Assembly (NCBI GenBank): GCA_041493955.1
Contig: JBGPZW010000173.1
Location: forward strand, 1-6,714
Direction of reading: 5' to 3'
Source of the DNA: QHYU01 sp041493955
Lineage (GTDB): Bacteria > Acidobacteriota > Terriglobia > Acidiferrales > UBA7541
Length of the DNA stretch: 6,714 nucleotides
Below, in pieces: positions 1 through 6,360 of the stretch. How positions within the stretch are numbered: the first letter of the stretch is position 1; each line of letters begins with the position of its first letter. The notes below the pieces were generated by a model. That model was given only the letters and a program-made list of their open reading frames with translations. It made no database searches and was not told the DNA's origin. The translations under genes were made by a program, and so were the position numbers.

Positions 1-2330
1 CGGGCACGGTGAACCCGCTGAATATCTTTACCTTCGGCGGCGACTGGACGCCCAATTCCAAGACGGTGGTGACCGTCCGCTACGGCCAGTTTTTCTATAA
101 CACCGGAGACCGCGGCAGGCCTATAGGCATCCAGCACAACTATGACACAACCCTCTGCGGCCCCGCGTCCGGCTGCACGCCCACCTTGCAGTCACCGACA
201 GGGGCCACCCTCGGCACCGATGGCAAGCCGATCGATCCCACGACGTCCTTCTCTAACACCGCGGGGTTCTCCGACCTGCCCGTCAGCACCCGCCAGATAG
301 TGCGTGAGGCCTTGAGGCGGAGGCAGTTGCAGACGGACGTCGCCTACCATGTTGGGCATTTCCTGGGCGGCACCCACAACTTCAAGGGCGGGTACGGCTT
401 CAACCGGCTTTCGGATGACGCGCTTACGGCCGCCCAACAGACCGCGACTGTCGTACTCAACTGGGCCACGGCCTACTCTCCCGGGAGCGCAGAAGGCAAT
501 ACATCCTGTGCTACGCTGACCGCGGCCAACGGGAGCTGCCAGGGCACCGCCGGCTACTTCGTCGTACAGGATGGTGTGGATGTTAAGGGCACTGTGGCCA
601 GCTACAACCATAGCCTCTACTTCCAGGATGCCTGGACCATCAAGCGCCTGACCATCAACGCGGGCGTGCGCTTTGACAAAGAATTCGTGCCTCCCTTCTC
701 GGCCGGCGCCAACCAGCTCAGCTTCGGTTTCGGGCAGAAGGTTGCTCCGCGAATCGGAGCCGCCTACGACCTGCTGGGCAACGGCAAGGTCAAGATCTAC
801 GGAAGCTACGGCAAATTCTTTGACATCATGAAGTACTCGCTGCCGCGCGGTTCGTTCGGCGGTGAATACTGGCACAACTGCGCGTACGCGCTGAACGGCC
901 CGAACTGGACCACCATTCTGCCCGCCGCTCCGGGGGGCATCAGTTGCCCACCCAGCGGTCCGGCAAACGGCGTAACGCCCAACACCGGCGTAGTCGGGGC
1001 GTTCATCGAGAACATCGATTTGCGCAAGAACCTGCTCAACCCAACCCTTCCCGGTCTGGATCCAAACATCAAGCCCATGCAGCAGCATGAGATCGTGTTC
1101 GGTACGGATTGGGCCATCAAGCCGACCCTGGGCCTGGAAGTCCGCTATGCCCGCAAGCGCCTCGACTGGGCGATTGAGGACATGGCGCTCACCGACGACT
1201 TGGGTTTCTACATCGGCAACGTAGGGACAGATTTCGGTGACGTGGTTCGCCGCATCACCCCGCCCGACAGCGGCACCGTCGGCGACCCGGGTCACCCCGC
1301 GGAGTGCCCCACTTGTCCGCGAGGGCCGAAGGCCCTGCGGCGGTATGATGGCCTGGAGTTCCGCCTGACCAAGCGCCCCTCCAGTCGGTGGTTCGGAGCG
1401 GTTTCTTACACCTACAGCAAGCTGACGGGCAACTACAGCGGCTTGTCCTCCACCACCCTCACCGACGGCGGCTCTGGCGGCCGCCACAACCCCAACAACG
1501 ACCGTTCGTTTGACTTGCCGAATATGTCGTTTACGGCGCACGGCCAATTCATGGATGGGCCGCTGGCCACGGATCGTCCCCATACCCTGAAGCTGTTCGG
1601 CTTTTACACGATGAAGTGGCTCCATCAGGAGACCACCATCGGCCTGTCCCAGGTGGCGTTTTCGGGGACCCCCCGCGAAACCTGCTGGAACGCGATCGAC
1701 AGCGTCGATGGCTGTTCCTTCGTGGAGAACCGGGGCGCCTTCGTGAAGCTGCACGTGGATGTGGATCCGGTCACCGGCGTGGGAAAGTTCGTCTCCGACG
1801 GGGTCGTCCATGGCTTGCGCACACCCGTGTTCACCCAGTCCGACATGACGATCGCCCACGAGATCAAGGTCAGCAAGACCAACGAGAACCTGCGGCTGGT
1901 CTTCGAGTGGAACGTGCAGAACTTGCTCAACCAGCACAGTCCCCTCGCCTATTGGACCGGCCCCATCAGCGGGCGCTTCAACGGCGTATTCCCGCCTACC
2001 GCTAGTGCGGCATGTCCTCCTGGTTCTGACAATGGTGCAGGTTCAGGCGCGGCGTGCGTCGCAGGTGCTGTCCCTGACCCATTCCCGGCACATTTCTTTC
2101 CGGGCACCGGATGTGGCACCTGCACTCCGGCAATTCCGCCCACGGCGAATCCGGCCTGGGATGGTGTCAACAACCCGTCCGGTATCAACTGGAAGGCATT
2201 CTTCACCGGTTGGGACTACATCGGCATAACCAACGCCACCCCAGGCCTGCGCCTGGACCCACGCTACGGCCAGCCCGTGATCTTCCAGGGGGCCCGCAAC
2301 ATGCGCTTCAAGGTCAAGTTCTCGTTCTAA
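1..2330 (+). CDS. TonB-dependent receptor, Oar-like outer-membrane beta-barrel (C-terminal part, 5' truncated)
   Basis: The reading frame is open from the left edge (first complete codon at base 3, Gly-Thr-Val-Asn) to the TAA at 2328-2330, giving about 776 residues. The GTG at 9 is only the first start-like codon, not a real start. The signal peptide, any carboxypeptidase-regulatory-like domain and the plug lie upstream; whole acidobacterial Oar-like receptors are usually around 1000-1200 residues. What is visible is barrel: alternating strands with aromatic girdles (YGSYGKFFD, YDGLEFRLTKRP, VSYTYSKL, DRPHTLKLFGFY) separated by long Gly/Pro/Asn-rich loops. The protein ends FKVKFSF, an alternating strand with a terminal Phe, the usual BAM-recognition end of outer-membrane proteins. 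Such receptors import bulky substrates using TonB/ExbBD energy; the substrate cannot be read here. Fourteen cysteines occur as seven close pairs in predicted loops. The gene is closed by its own strong terminator. The family is confident; Oar-like subtype is inferred. Confidence 0.9.
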   Translation, partial: GTVNPLNIFTFGGDWTPNSKTVVTVRYGQFFYNTGDRGRPIGIQHNYDTTLCGPASGCTPTLQSPTGATLGTDGKPIDPTTSFSNTAGFSDLPVSTRQIVREALRRRQLQTDVAYHVGHFLGGTHNFKGGYGFNRLSDDALTAAQQTATVVLNWATAYSPGSAEGNTSCATLTAANGSCQGTAGYFVVQDGVDVKGTVASYNHSLYFQDAWTIKRLTINAGVRFDKEFVPPFSAGANQLSFGFGQKVAPRIGAAYDLLGNGKVKIYGSYGKFFDIMKYSLPRGSFGGEYWHNCAYALNGPNWTTILPAAPGGISCPPSGPANGVTPNTGVVGAFIENIDLRKNLLNPTLPGLDPNIKPMQQHEIVFGTDWAIKPTLGLEVRYARKRLDWAIEDMALTDDLGFYIGNVGTDFGDVVRRITPPDSGTVGDPGHPAECPTCPRGPKALRRYDGLEFRLTKRPSSRWFGAVSYTYSKLTGNYSGLSSTTLTDGGSGGRHNPNNDRSFDLPNMSFTAHGQFMDGPLATDRPHTLKLFGFYTMKWLHQETTIGLSQVAFSGTPRETCWNAIDSVDGCSFVENRGAFVKLHVDVDPVTGVGKFVSDGVVHGLRTPVFTQSDMTIAHEIKVSKTNENLRLVFEWNVQNLLNQHSPLAYWTGPISGRFNGVFPPTASAACPPGSDNGAGSGAACVAGAVPDPFPAHFFPGTGCGTCTPAIPPTANPAWDGVNNPSGINWKAFFTGWDYIGITNATPGLRLDPRYGQPVIFQGARNMRFKVKFSF

Positions 2331-2355
2331 ACCGAGAATCGGTACTGAACCCTTC

Positions 2356-2386
2356 AGGGCCGGCATAGCAGCCGGCCCTTTTTTTT
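2356..2386 (+). terminator. Rho-independent terminator of the TonB receptor gene
   Basis: A perfect 8-bp stem GGGCCGGC/GCCGGCCC (2357-2364 and 2371-2378) encloses the 6-base loop ATAGCA and runs straight into eight T residues (2379-2386). An A-T pair can extend the stem to 9 bp. It begins 25 bases after the receptor stop codon. A small ACCGA/TCGGT hairpin (2331-2343) sits immediately after the stop. This should separate the receptor transcript from the TPR gene downstream. Confidence 0.93.
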
Positions 2387-2455
2387 GCTCCAGGGCGCGT
2401 CACCCTTTCGGCTGGCGTGTTAGTATTCGCGTTCTGGCCTTATGCCAGGGTTTTC

Positions 2456-3469
2456 ATGCTTATGTGGCGCCTGCCGCAAACCGTTTTGGTTCTGCTAGCC
2501 GTGGCTGGTGTGTGCGGTGCCCAGCAAATAGATCAGCTGGGAGCTCCCAAGCTCGTCACGCTGCGCTTGATTGTCAGTATCGAGGGCGACCTAGAGAAGG
2601 CCGCGAATGTGACGGTGGAGTTGATGGACGCCGTCGGCTTCGGTGGTGCCATGGACCGTAAGCTCTCCGACAACGACGGCACTGTGATATTCCGTACCCT
2701 TGACGGCCTGCACCGCTACCGAATTACAGGACCAGATATTGAACCGTACGAAGGTGACCTGGAAATCGTGCGCGGCGAGATATTCCACATGGAGCGCGTC
2801 CACGTTCGCCGCGCAGAGCGTGGGCGGCGCTCGAGCGAAACTCCACCCGGGGGACTTGTCGCCGCAGCGCGCCTGCGCGTCCCCGCTTCAGCCCGCAAGA
2901 CTTTCGAGAAGGGCGCCGAGGCGATGCGCAAACAGCTTTGGCAAGAGAGCCGCACGCTCTTTGAAAGCGCCATACGCGAGTACCCACAGTATGATATGGC
3001 CTACAACGGTCTGGGAGCCGTTCAAATGCAGTTGAACGACGTCGAAGCCGCGCGGCAGTCATTCTCCAAGGCCATCGAGCTGAACCCTGATTTCGCCGGA
3101 GCGAACCGTAATCTCGCGCGCATTCTGCTGGCAGAACGCAAGAACAGTGAGGCGCTGCCCTTGCTGATGCGCTCTCTTACAGCCGAGCCCCAAAACGCCT
3201 GGGCGCTTACAAATGCTGCGAATTCGGAGCTTCTGCTGCACGATTTCAGCAACGCGATTCTGCACGCTCGCAAAGCCCACGCCGTGCCGCACCAGAGATT
3301 CGCCATGGTACACATCGTCGCGGCCCGGGCACTCGAGGCAACGCAGAAACCGGCCGAGGCCCTGGCGGAGTACCACCTGTATCTTGAGGAGGAACCAGGC
3401 GGCCCCAACGCCAGGCGCGCCCGAGAGGCCATCGCCCGCATTACAAGTCTCGTACCAACACCAGAATAG
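2456..3469 (+). CDS. Secreted TPR protein with N-terminal beta-sandwich-like domain
   Basis: The preferred start is ATG 2456 because AGGG (2447-2450) lies 5 bases upstream and the product then begins with a clean signal peptide: Arg5, a Leu/Val/Ala core, and likely cleavage after CGA (residue 22). ATG 2462 is nearly as good; GTG 2417 would add 13 residues ahead of the signal and is less likely. Length is 337 residues. Residues ~33-117 look beta-rich, with a GTVIF...GLHRYRITGP pattern reminiscent of carboxypeptidase-regulatory/transthyretin-like domains. Residues ~147-316 form five TPR units in exact 34-residue register: units start near 147, 181, 215, 249 and 283, with conserved small/aromatic positions and Pro at unit ends (YPQYD, LNPDFA, AEPQNA). 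TPRs form superhelical protein-binding surfaces, so a periplasmic or surface scaffold role is likely. The partner is unknown. No catalytic motif is visible. A strong terminator precedes the gene; none clear follows it. Confidence 0.85.
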   Translation: MLMWRLPQTVLVLLAVAGVCGAQQIDQLGAPKLVTLRLIVSIEGDLEKAANVTVELMDAVGFGGAMDRKLSDNDGTVIFRTLDGLHRYRITGPDIEPYEGDLEIVRGEIFHMERVHVRRAERGRRSSETPPGGLVAAARLRVPASARKTFEKGAEAMRKQLWQESRTLFESAIREYPQYDMAYNGLGAVQMQLNDVEAARQSFSKAIELNPDFAGANRNLARILLAERKNSEALPLLMRSLTAEPQNAWALTNAANSELLLHDFSNAILHARKAHAVPHQRFAMVHIVAARALEATQKPAEALAEYHLYLEEEPGGPNARRAREAIARITSLVPTPE

Positions 3470-3592
3470 GACCGGCTGCCCGCGCCTGTTTGCCGCCTGA
3501 GTCGGCGCTTCGCGAACTGCCGAACACCAGGGAAAACTACGCCTACTAGGTCCGAACAGAAAGTAAAGCGAGCCCGCAGGGTAGCGAGTTTC

Positions 3593-3628
3593 TGCTGAAC
3601 TTCGGAATCGAAGGTCAGGAGTTCAGCA
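3593..3628. repeat. Imperfect hairpin / inverted repeat, 9-bp perfect arms
   Basis: TGCTGAACT (3593-3601) is the exact reverse complement of AGTTCAGCA (3620-3628). The arms extend inward by a G-U wobble (3602/3619) and a C-G pair (3603/3618), and after one mismatch by two more pairs, around a small loop. No T-tract follows on either strand, so it is not a canonical terminator. It could be a leader or small-RNA structure, a protein-binding site or a remnant of a mobile element. Only the symmetry is certain. Confidence 0.55.
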
Positions 3629-3836
3629 AGGGAGGCTTGGCGAGATCACCCGGATTCGCGCTCCCCGCCTGGACGGGGCAGCCTCGCGACGGCGCTGCGC
3701 ATCCTATATTGCGAATGCCATCGCCTCCAACCCGCCCGAAGTGATGGCAAAGTGGTGCATACTCTAAAGGGGCTGGATGGCGCAGAGCGCGCCAGCAATT
3801 TAGACAGAACTGGAAAGAAAGTAAGGGAGCGCCATT

Positions 3837-3842
3837 GGAGGG
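3837..3842 (+). promoter_or_regulatory. Strong Shine-Dalgarno deciding the BON gene start
   Basis: GGAGGG lies 3 bases before ATG 3846 (the GGAGG core is 4 bases away). This is the best ribosome-binding site in the window and fixes the start, since the product then opens directly with a basic MRRT signal-peptide head. The spacing is on the short side. A second GGGAG (3825-3829) lies further upstream. Confidence 0.7.
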
Positions 3843-3845
3843 CGT

Positions 3846-4934
3846 ATGCGAAGAACAATTCTTGTCACCCTGGCTTTGCTGGCGGCGATTGGCATAAGCG
3901 CCGGATGCGCCCGCTTTGGCGGGCACAGCGACGAGGCGATCGCGACGGATATCAAAGCCAAGATGTTTTCAGATCCGGCGCTCAAATCCGCGAACTTGAA
4001 TGTGACGGTGAAAAATGGCGTGGCCACCGTGACGGGCGGGGTGCCGGATGATACAGCTCGGCTCGTCGCATACAAGCTGGCCAGCCAAGCGGAGGGCGTG
4101 AGCAAAGTGAACGACCAGATGTCGGTCGTGGCTGCGCAGGCTGCTCCCGCTCCAGCTCCGGCAACGGCGCCCGCGGCGCCGGAGAAACCAAGGGCCGCGA
4201 AGGCAGCCCGCGCGAAGCCGAAACAGGCTACGAGCCCGGCCCCAGCAGCTGCCCCTGCCGCCGACTCGGCTTCTGTGGCGCCAGTTGCGCCCAGACCCGC
4301 TACGCCGCCTCCCCCGCCCCCGCCGCAGCCGAAGACGGCCACCGTTCCTGCGGGAGCGACACTCACCGTGCGAACCATTGACGGAATCGACTCCGAAAAG
4401 AATCACTCGGGAGACGTTTTCAAGGGCTCGCTGGATGCGCCGATCGTCGTGGACGACGAAGTGATCGTGCCGGCCGGCGCGGACGTGAACTTGAAACTCG
4501 TGAATGCCAGCTCGGCGGGACGCGTCGCGGGCCGCAGTGAGTTGACAGTAGAGCTAACCAGCTTCGTCTTTCAGGGAAAGACTCACTACGTCGTGACAGG
4601 TGACGTACGCCAGGCCGGAGCTTCGCGCGGGAAACGCAGCGCGGCAACGATTGGCGGAGGCGCGGCCCTCGGCGCATTGATCGGAGCCGTTGCGGGCGGC
4701 GGCAAGGGCGCCGCGATTGGCGCGGCAGTCGGCGCCGGCGCGGGAACGGGCGTACAAGTCTTCACAAAGGGCCAGCAGGTTCGCATCCCGTCCGAGTCTC
4801 GGCTGGATTTCAAGCTGCAACAGCCGTTGGACATCACCTATCTGCCGGGAAAGCACACGCGCGCGCGGCCCTCGGCGGACCGGCCGCCCTCGGCGCAGCC
4901 TCCCGCGGATCAACCTCCCGCGCAACTGAACTGA
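3846..4934 (+). CDS. BON-domain lipoprotein with Pro/Ala linker, beta-rich domain and glycine zipper
   Basis: The product is 362 residues. Residues 1-20 are a signal peptide (MRRT then a hydrophobic core) ending ISAGC; Cys21 is a likely lipidation site, although Ser at -3 makes the lipobox imperfect. Residues ~28-95 match a BON domain (DEAIATDIKAKM...LNVTVKNGVATVTGGVPD...V), a fold linked to phospholipid or envelope binding in the OsmY family. Residues ~97-163 are an Ala/Pro/Lys linker with seven consecutive prolines (154-160). Residues ~165-335 form a beta-rich domain (PAGATLTVRTID, DDEVIVPAGADV, RSELTVELTSFVF) that I know only as a recurrent unnamed acidobacterial type. It is interrupted at ~269-302 by a glycine zipper (GGGAALGALIGAVAGGGKG and onward) that could insert into or line a membrane. 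The tail (337-360) is a PPSAQPPADQPPAQ-like repeat. An envelope-stability role is inferred; no enzyme motif is seen. Confidence 0.85.
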   Translation: MRRTILVTLALLAAIGISAGCARFGGHSDEAIATDIKAKMFSDPALKSANLNVTVKNGVATVTGGVPDDTARLVAYKLASQAEGVSKVNDQMSVVAAQAAPAPAPATAPAAPEKPRAAKAARAKPKQATSPAPAAAPAADSASVAPVAPRPATPPPPPPPQPKTATVPAGATLTVRTIDGIDSEKNHSGDVFKGSLDAPIVVDDEVIVPAGADVNLKLVNASSAGRVAGRSELTVELTSFVFQGKTHYVVTGDVRQAGASRGKRSAATIGGGAALGALIGAVAGGGKGAAIGAAVGAGAGTGVQVFTKGQQVRIPSESRLDFKLQQPLDITYLPGKHTRARPSADRPPSAQPPADQPPAQLN

Positions 4935-4986
4935 AAACCTCGGCAAGTTTTCCGGGGCGCGCCACCGAGCGCGCCCCGCGCCTTTT
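4933..4986 (+). terminator. Tandem hairpins after the BON gene; probable terminator
   Basis: The main stem CGGGGCGCGC/GCGCGCCCCG (4953-4962 and 4969-4978) is a perfect 10-bp GC hairpin with loop CACCGA. Four T residues (4983-4986) follow after a 4-base gap, so the U-tract is weak and offset. A smaller GAAAAC/GTTTTC hairpin (4933-4938 and 4947-4952) abuts it and overlaps the TGA stop. The stem is very stable and lies just before the next promoter, which supports transcription termination or 3'-end protection. Confidence 0.65.
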
Positions 4987-4988
4987 CC

Positions 4989-5015
4989 TTGACAGAGCGC
5001 GGCCCTGCGGATAAT
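4989..5015 (+). promoter_or_regulatory. Sigma70-like promoter of the M24 peptidase gene
   Basis: A perfect -35 box TTGACA (4989-4994) is followed after 15 bases by GATAAT (5010-5015), a 5-of-6 match to TATAAT. The spacer is shorter than the ideal 17. Transcription would start near 5021-5023, only about 6-8 bases before ATG 5029, and no Shine-Dalgarno fits in TTTACCCCGTC. The predicted mRNA is therefore near-leaderless. The promoter begins right after the preceding terminator, as expected for an independent unit. Confidence 0.5.
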
Positions 5016-5028
5016 CGTTTACCCCGTC

Positions 5029-6330
5029 ATGCCAAAAACAACCTCGACGTTCCTGCCCACGCGGCGCAATTTCCTGCAGGCAACAGCGGCGGTTTCCGCC
5101 GCCTCGCTTCTGCCCAGTTCAGTTGCCCAGGCCGCCCCCAGCTCGGCAGACCTCCCGGCGGCATTCTCCGGGATCAAACCGCTGGGGCCGCGCGTGCGCC
5201 CCATCGCAGTGGAAGAATTTCGCGCACGCATGGCCCGCGCGCAGAAGCTGATGGCCGATGGGAATCCGAAGTTGGACGCGCTTTTCGTTTCGCCGGGCAC
5301 GTCTCTGTATTACTTCACCGGCATTCGCTGGGGCCTCAGCGAACGCCTGATGGCGCTGCTGCTGCCGCGCTCCGGAGAGGCGATCCTGATCTGCCCCGGA
5401 TTTGAAGAAGGCCGGCTCCGCGAACAGTTGCGCTATCCGATCGAGGTCCGCGTCTGGCAAGAGGACGAGAGTCCTGCGCGGCTGGCCGCTGCGTCTTTCG
5501 CGGATCGTGGTGTCCGCACGGGCCGCATGGGCATCGAAGAAACGACGCGGTTCACGTTTTACGACCACTTCCGCGAGGCAGCACCTGCGCTGGAGTGCAT
5601 TTCCGCGGATGCGGTCACCATCGGCTGCCGCGGCCGCAAGTCCGAGCAGGAACTCGCCCTGATGCGCCTGGCGTGCGAAGCCACTTGCGGCGTCTTCCGC
5701 GCGGTCTTCGCCTCTCTCCGCGAAGGAATGTCGCAGGACGAAATCGGGCGGCTGGTGGAGGCCGGATTCTCGAAGATGGAGCTTCGCAGCGGCGCGCTGG
5801 TTCTGGTCGGGGCGTCGGCGGCGCTCCCGCACGGCACGGTGAAGCCGCAGAAGCTCCGCGAGGGCGAGGTGGTCCTGATCGACGGTGGAACCACCGTGGA
5901 CGGCTATGCGTCGGACGTCACGCGCATGGGGATGCTGGGGAAGCCATCGCCGAAGATTCAACGTGCATTCGAAAGCGTAAGGAAGGCGCAGGACGCGGCG
6001 TTGGATGCGGCGCGCGCCGGCCGCCTATCGGGGACGGTGGACGACGCTGCGCGCGCAGTGATTACAGACGCGGGCTACGGGCCCGGCTATAAGCTTTTCA
6101 CGCACCGGTTGGGCCACGGCATCGGCCTGGATGGTCACGAGCACCCCTATCTGGTTCGGGGCAGCAAGACGATTCTGGAGCCCGGGATGACCTTTTCCAA
6201 CGAGCCGGGGATTTATGTTCCGGGAGAGTACGGCGTGCGTTGTGAGGACGACATGGTCATCGCTGCCGACGGCGCCGCGCAGCTTCTCACGCCGGGTTTC
6301 GCCCCCTCGCTCGAGACACCTGTCGTCTAA
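5029..6330 (+). CDS. Tat-exported M24 metallopeptidase (Xaa-Pro aminopeptidase/prolidase type)
   Basis: The product is 433 residues. The N-terminus carries a twin-arginine signal (TRRNFLQ, Arg12-Arg13), a weakly hydrophobic Ala-rich core and a likely cleavage after AQA (residue 35), so the enzyme should be exported folded, with its metals already bound. Residues ~62-195 fit a creatinase/prolidase N-terminal domain; ~205-425 is the pita-bread catalytic domain. All five dinuclear metal ligands are present: Asp285 (LIDGGTT), Asp296 (GYASDVTR), His363 (LGHGIGLDGHE), Glu392 (SNEPGIY) and Glu406 (VRCEDDMV). His268 (LPHGT) and His370 fit the usual active-site histidines. The family cleaves the bond before proline in peptides (aminopeptidase P) or Xaa-Pro dipeptides (prolidase); which of these applies, or whether it is a creatinase-like relative, cannot be decided here. 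ATG 5029 is chosen because the Tat signal starts there. The gene has its own promoter and is convergent with the hydrolase. Confidence 0.93.
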   Translation: MPKTTSTFLPTRRNFLQATAAVSAASLLPSSVAQAAPSSADLPAAFSGIKPLGPRVRPIAVEEFRARMARAQKLMADGNPKLDALFVSPGTSLYYFTGIRWGLSERLMALLLPRSGEAILICPGFEEGRLREQLRYPIEVRVWQEDESPARLAAASFADRGVRTGRMGIEETTRFTFYDHFREAAPALECISADAVTIGCRGRKSEQELALMRLACEATCGVFRAVFASLREGMSQDEIGRLVEAGFSKMELRSGALVLVGASAALPHGTVKPQKLREGEVVLIDGGTTVDGYASDVTRMGMLGKPSPKIQRAFESVRKAQDAALDAARAGRLSGTVDDAARAVITDAGYGPGYKLFTHRLGHGIGLDGHEHPYLVRGSKTILEPGMTFSNEPGIYVPGEYGVRCEDDMVIAADGAAQLLTPGFAPSLETPVV

Positions 6331-6359
6331 GCGCAGCGGGATTTCCGGATACGCTTTTT
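6329..6359 (+). terminator. Weak candidate terminator of the M24 gene
   Basis: AAGCG (6329-6333) can pair with CGCTT (6352-6356), with an inner CGG/CCG helix (6337-6339 and 6345-6347), and a run of five T (6355-6359) overlaps the end of the outer stem. The stem is short and interrupted, and it overlaps the stop codon. It is plausible mainly because of its place in the 30-base gap between two convergent genes. No matching U-tract is seen for the minus-strand gene. Confidence 0.35.
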
Positions 6360-6360
6360 C

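Larger units (their letters stand above)
3470..3845. other. 376-base intergenic region with inverted repeats; no gene recognised
   Basis: No reading frame here has a credible ribosome-binding site and family resemblance; the short minus-strand frames run into the BON gene and look like shadows. There is no tRNA-like fold and no clear T-tract terminator for the TPR gene. Three structured spots are visible: CAGAAA/TTTCTG (3557-3562 and 3589-3594) around a short GCCC-GCA-GGGT hairpin; a longer inverted repeat at 3593-3628; and TGGCGC/GCGCCA (3778-3783 and 3789-3794) about 50 bases before the next ATG. A CATACT element (3758-3763) could be a -10 box for the BON gene, but no good -35 lies at the right distance. 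The region therefore probably holds the BON gene promoter and a structured 5' leader. Confidence 0.5.

Noticed and set aside
192..1937. 581-codon open frame on the minus strand inside the TonB receptor gene
   Set aside because: It lies wholly antisense to a gene with clear barrel motifs. Its product is a Gly/Val/Arg/Ala-rich string with no domain I recognise. Long antisense frames are expected opposite high-GC genes with strong third-position bias.
1616..2368. Several overlapping frames on both strands near the receptor 3' end
   Set aside because: All are shadows of the receptor frame, with Arg/Pro/His-rich composition and no ribosome-binding sites or domains. One of them also runs into the terminator.
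2398..2426. Possible promoter before the TPR gene with TAGTAT (2421-2426) as -10
   Set aside because: The -10 matches only 4 of 6 bases and no -35-like sequence occurs at 16-18 bases upstream. A promoter must exist after the strong terminator, but I cannot place it.
3480..3525. Possible terminator after the TPR gene formed by CGCC/GGCG or GCCG/CGGC
   Set aside because: The pairings are only 4 bp and no T-tract follows.
3615..3926. Two minus-strand frames in the intergenic region (103 and 70 codons)
   Set aside because: Both begin inside or at the very start of the BON gene, have no plausible ribosome-binding site and encode low-information Arg/Ser/Pro/Cys-rich sequence without a recognisable domain.
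3800..4406. Minus-strand frames of 192 and 145 codons opposite the BON gene
   Set aside because: The Gly/Ala-rich and Arg/Gly-rich products are mirror images of the Pro/Ala linker codons on the + strand.
5119..5961. 280-codon minus-strand frame opposite the M24 gene
   Set aside because: The + strand frame has a full set of catalytic residues; the antisense product is His/Arg/Ala-rich with no known motif.
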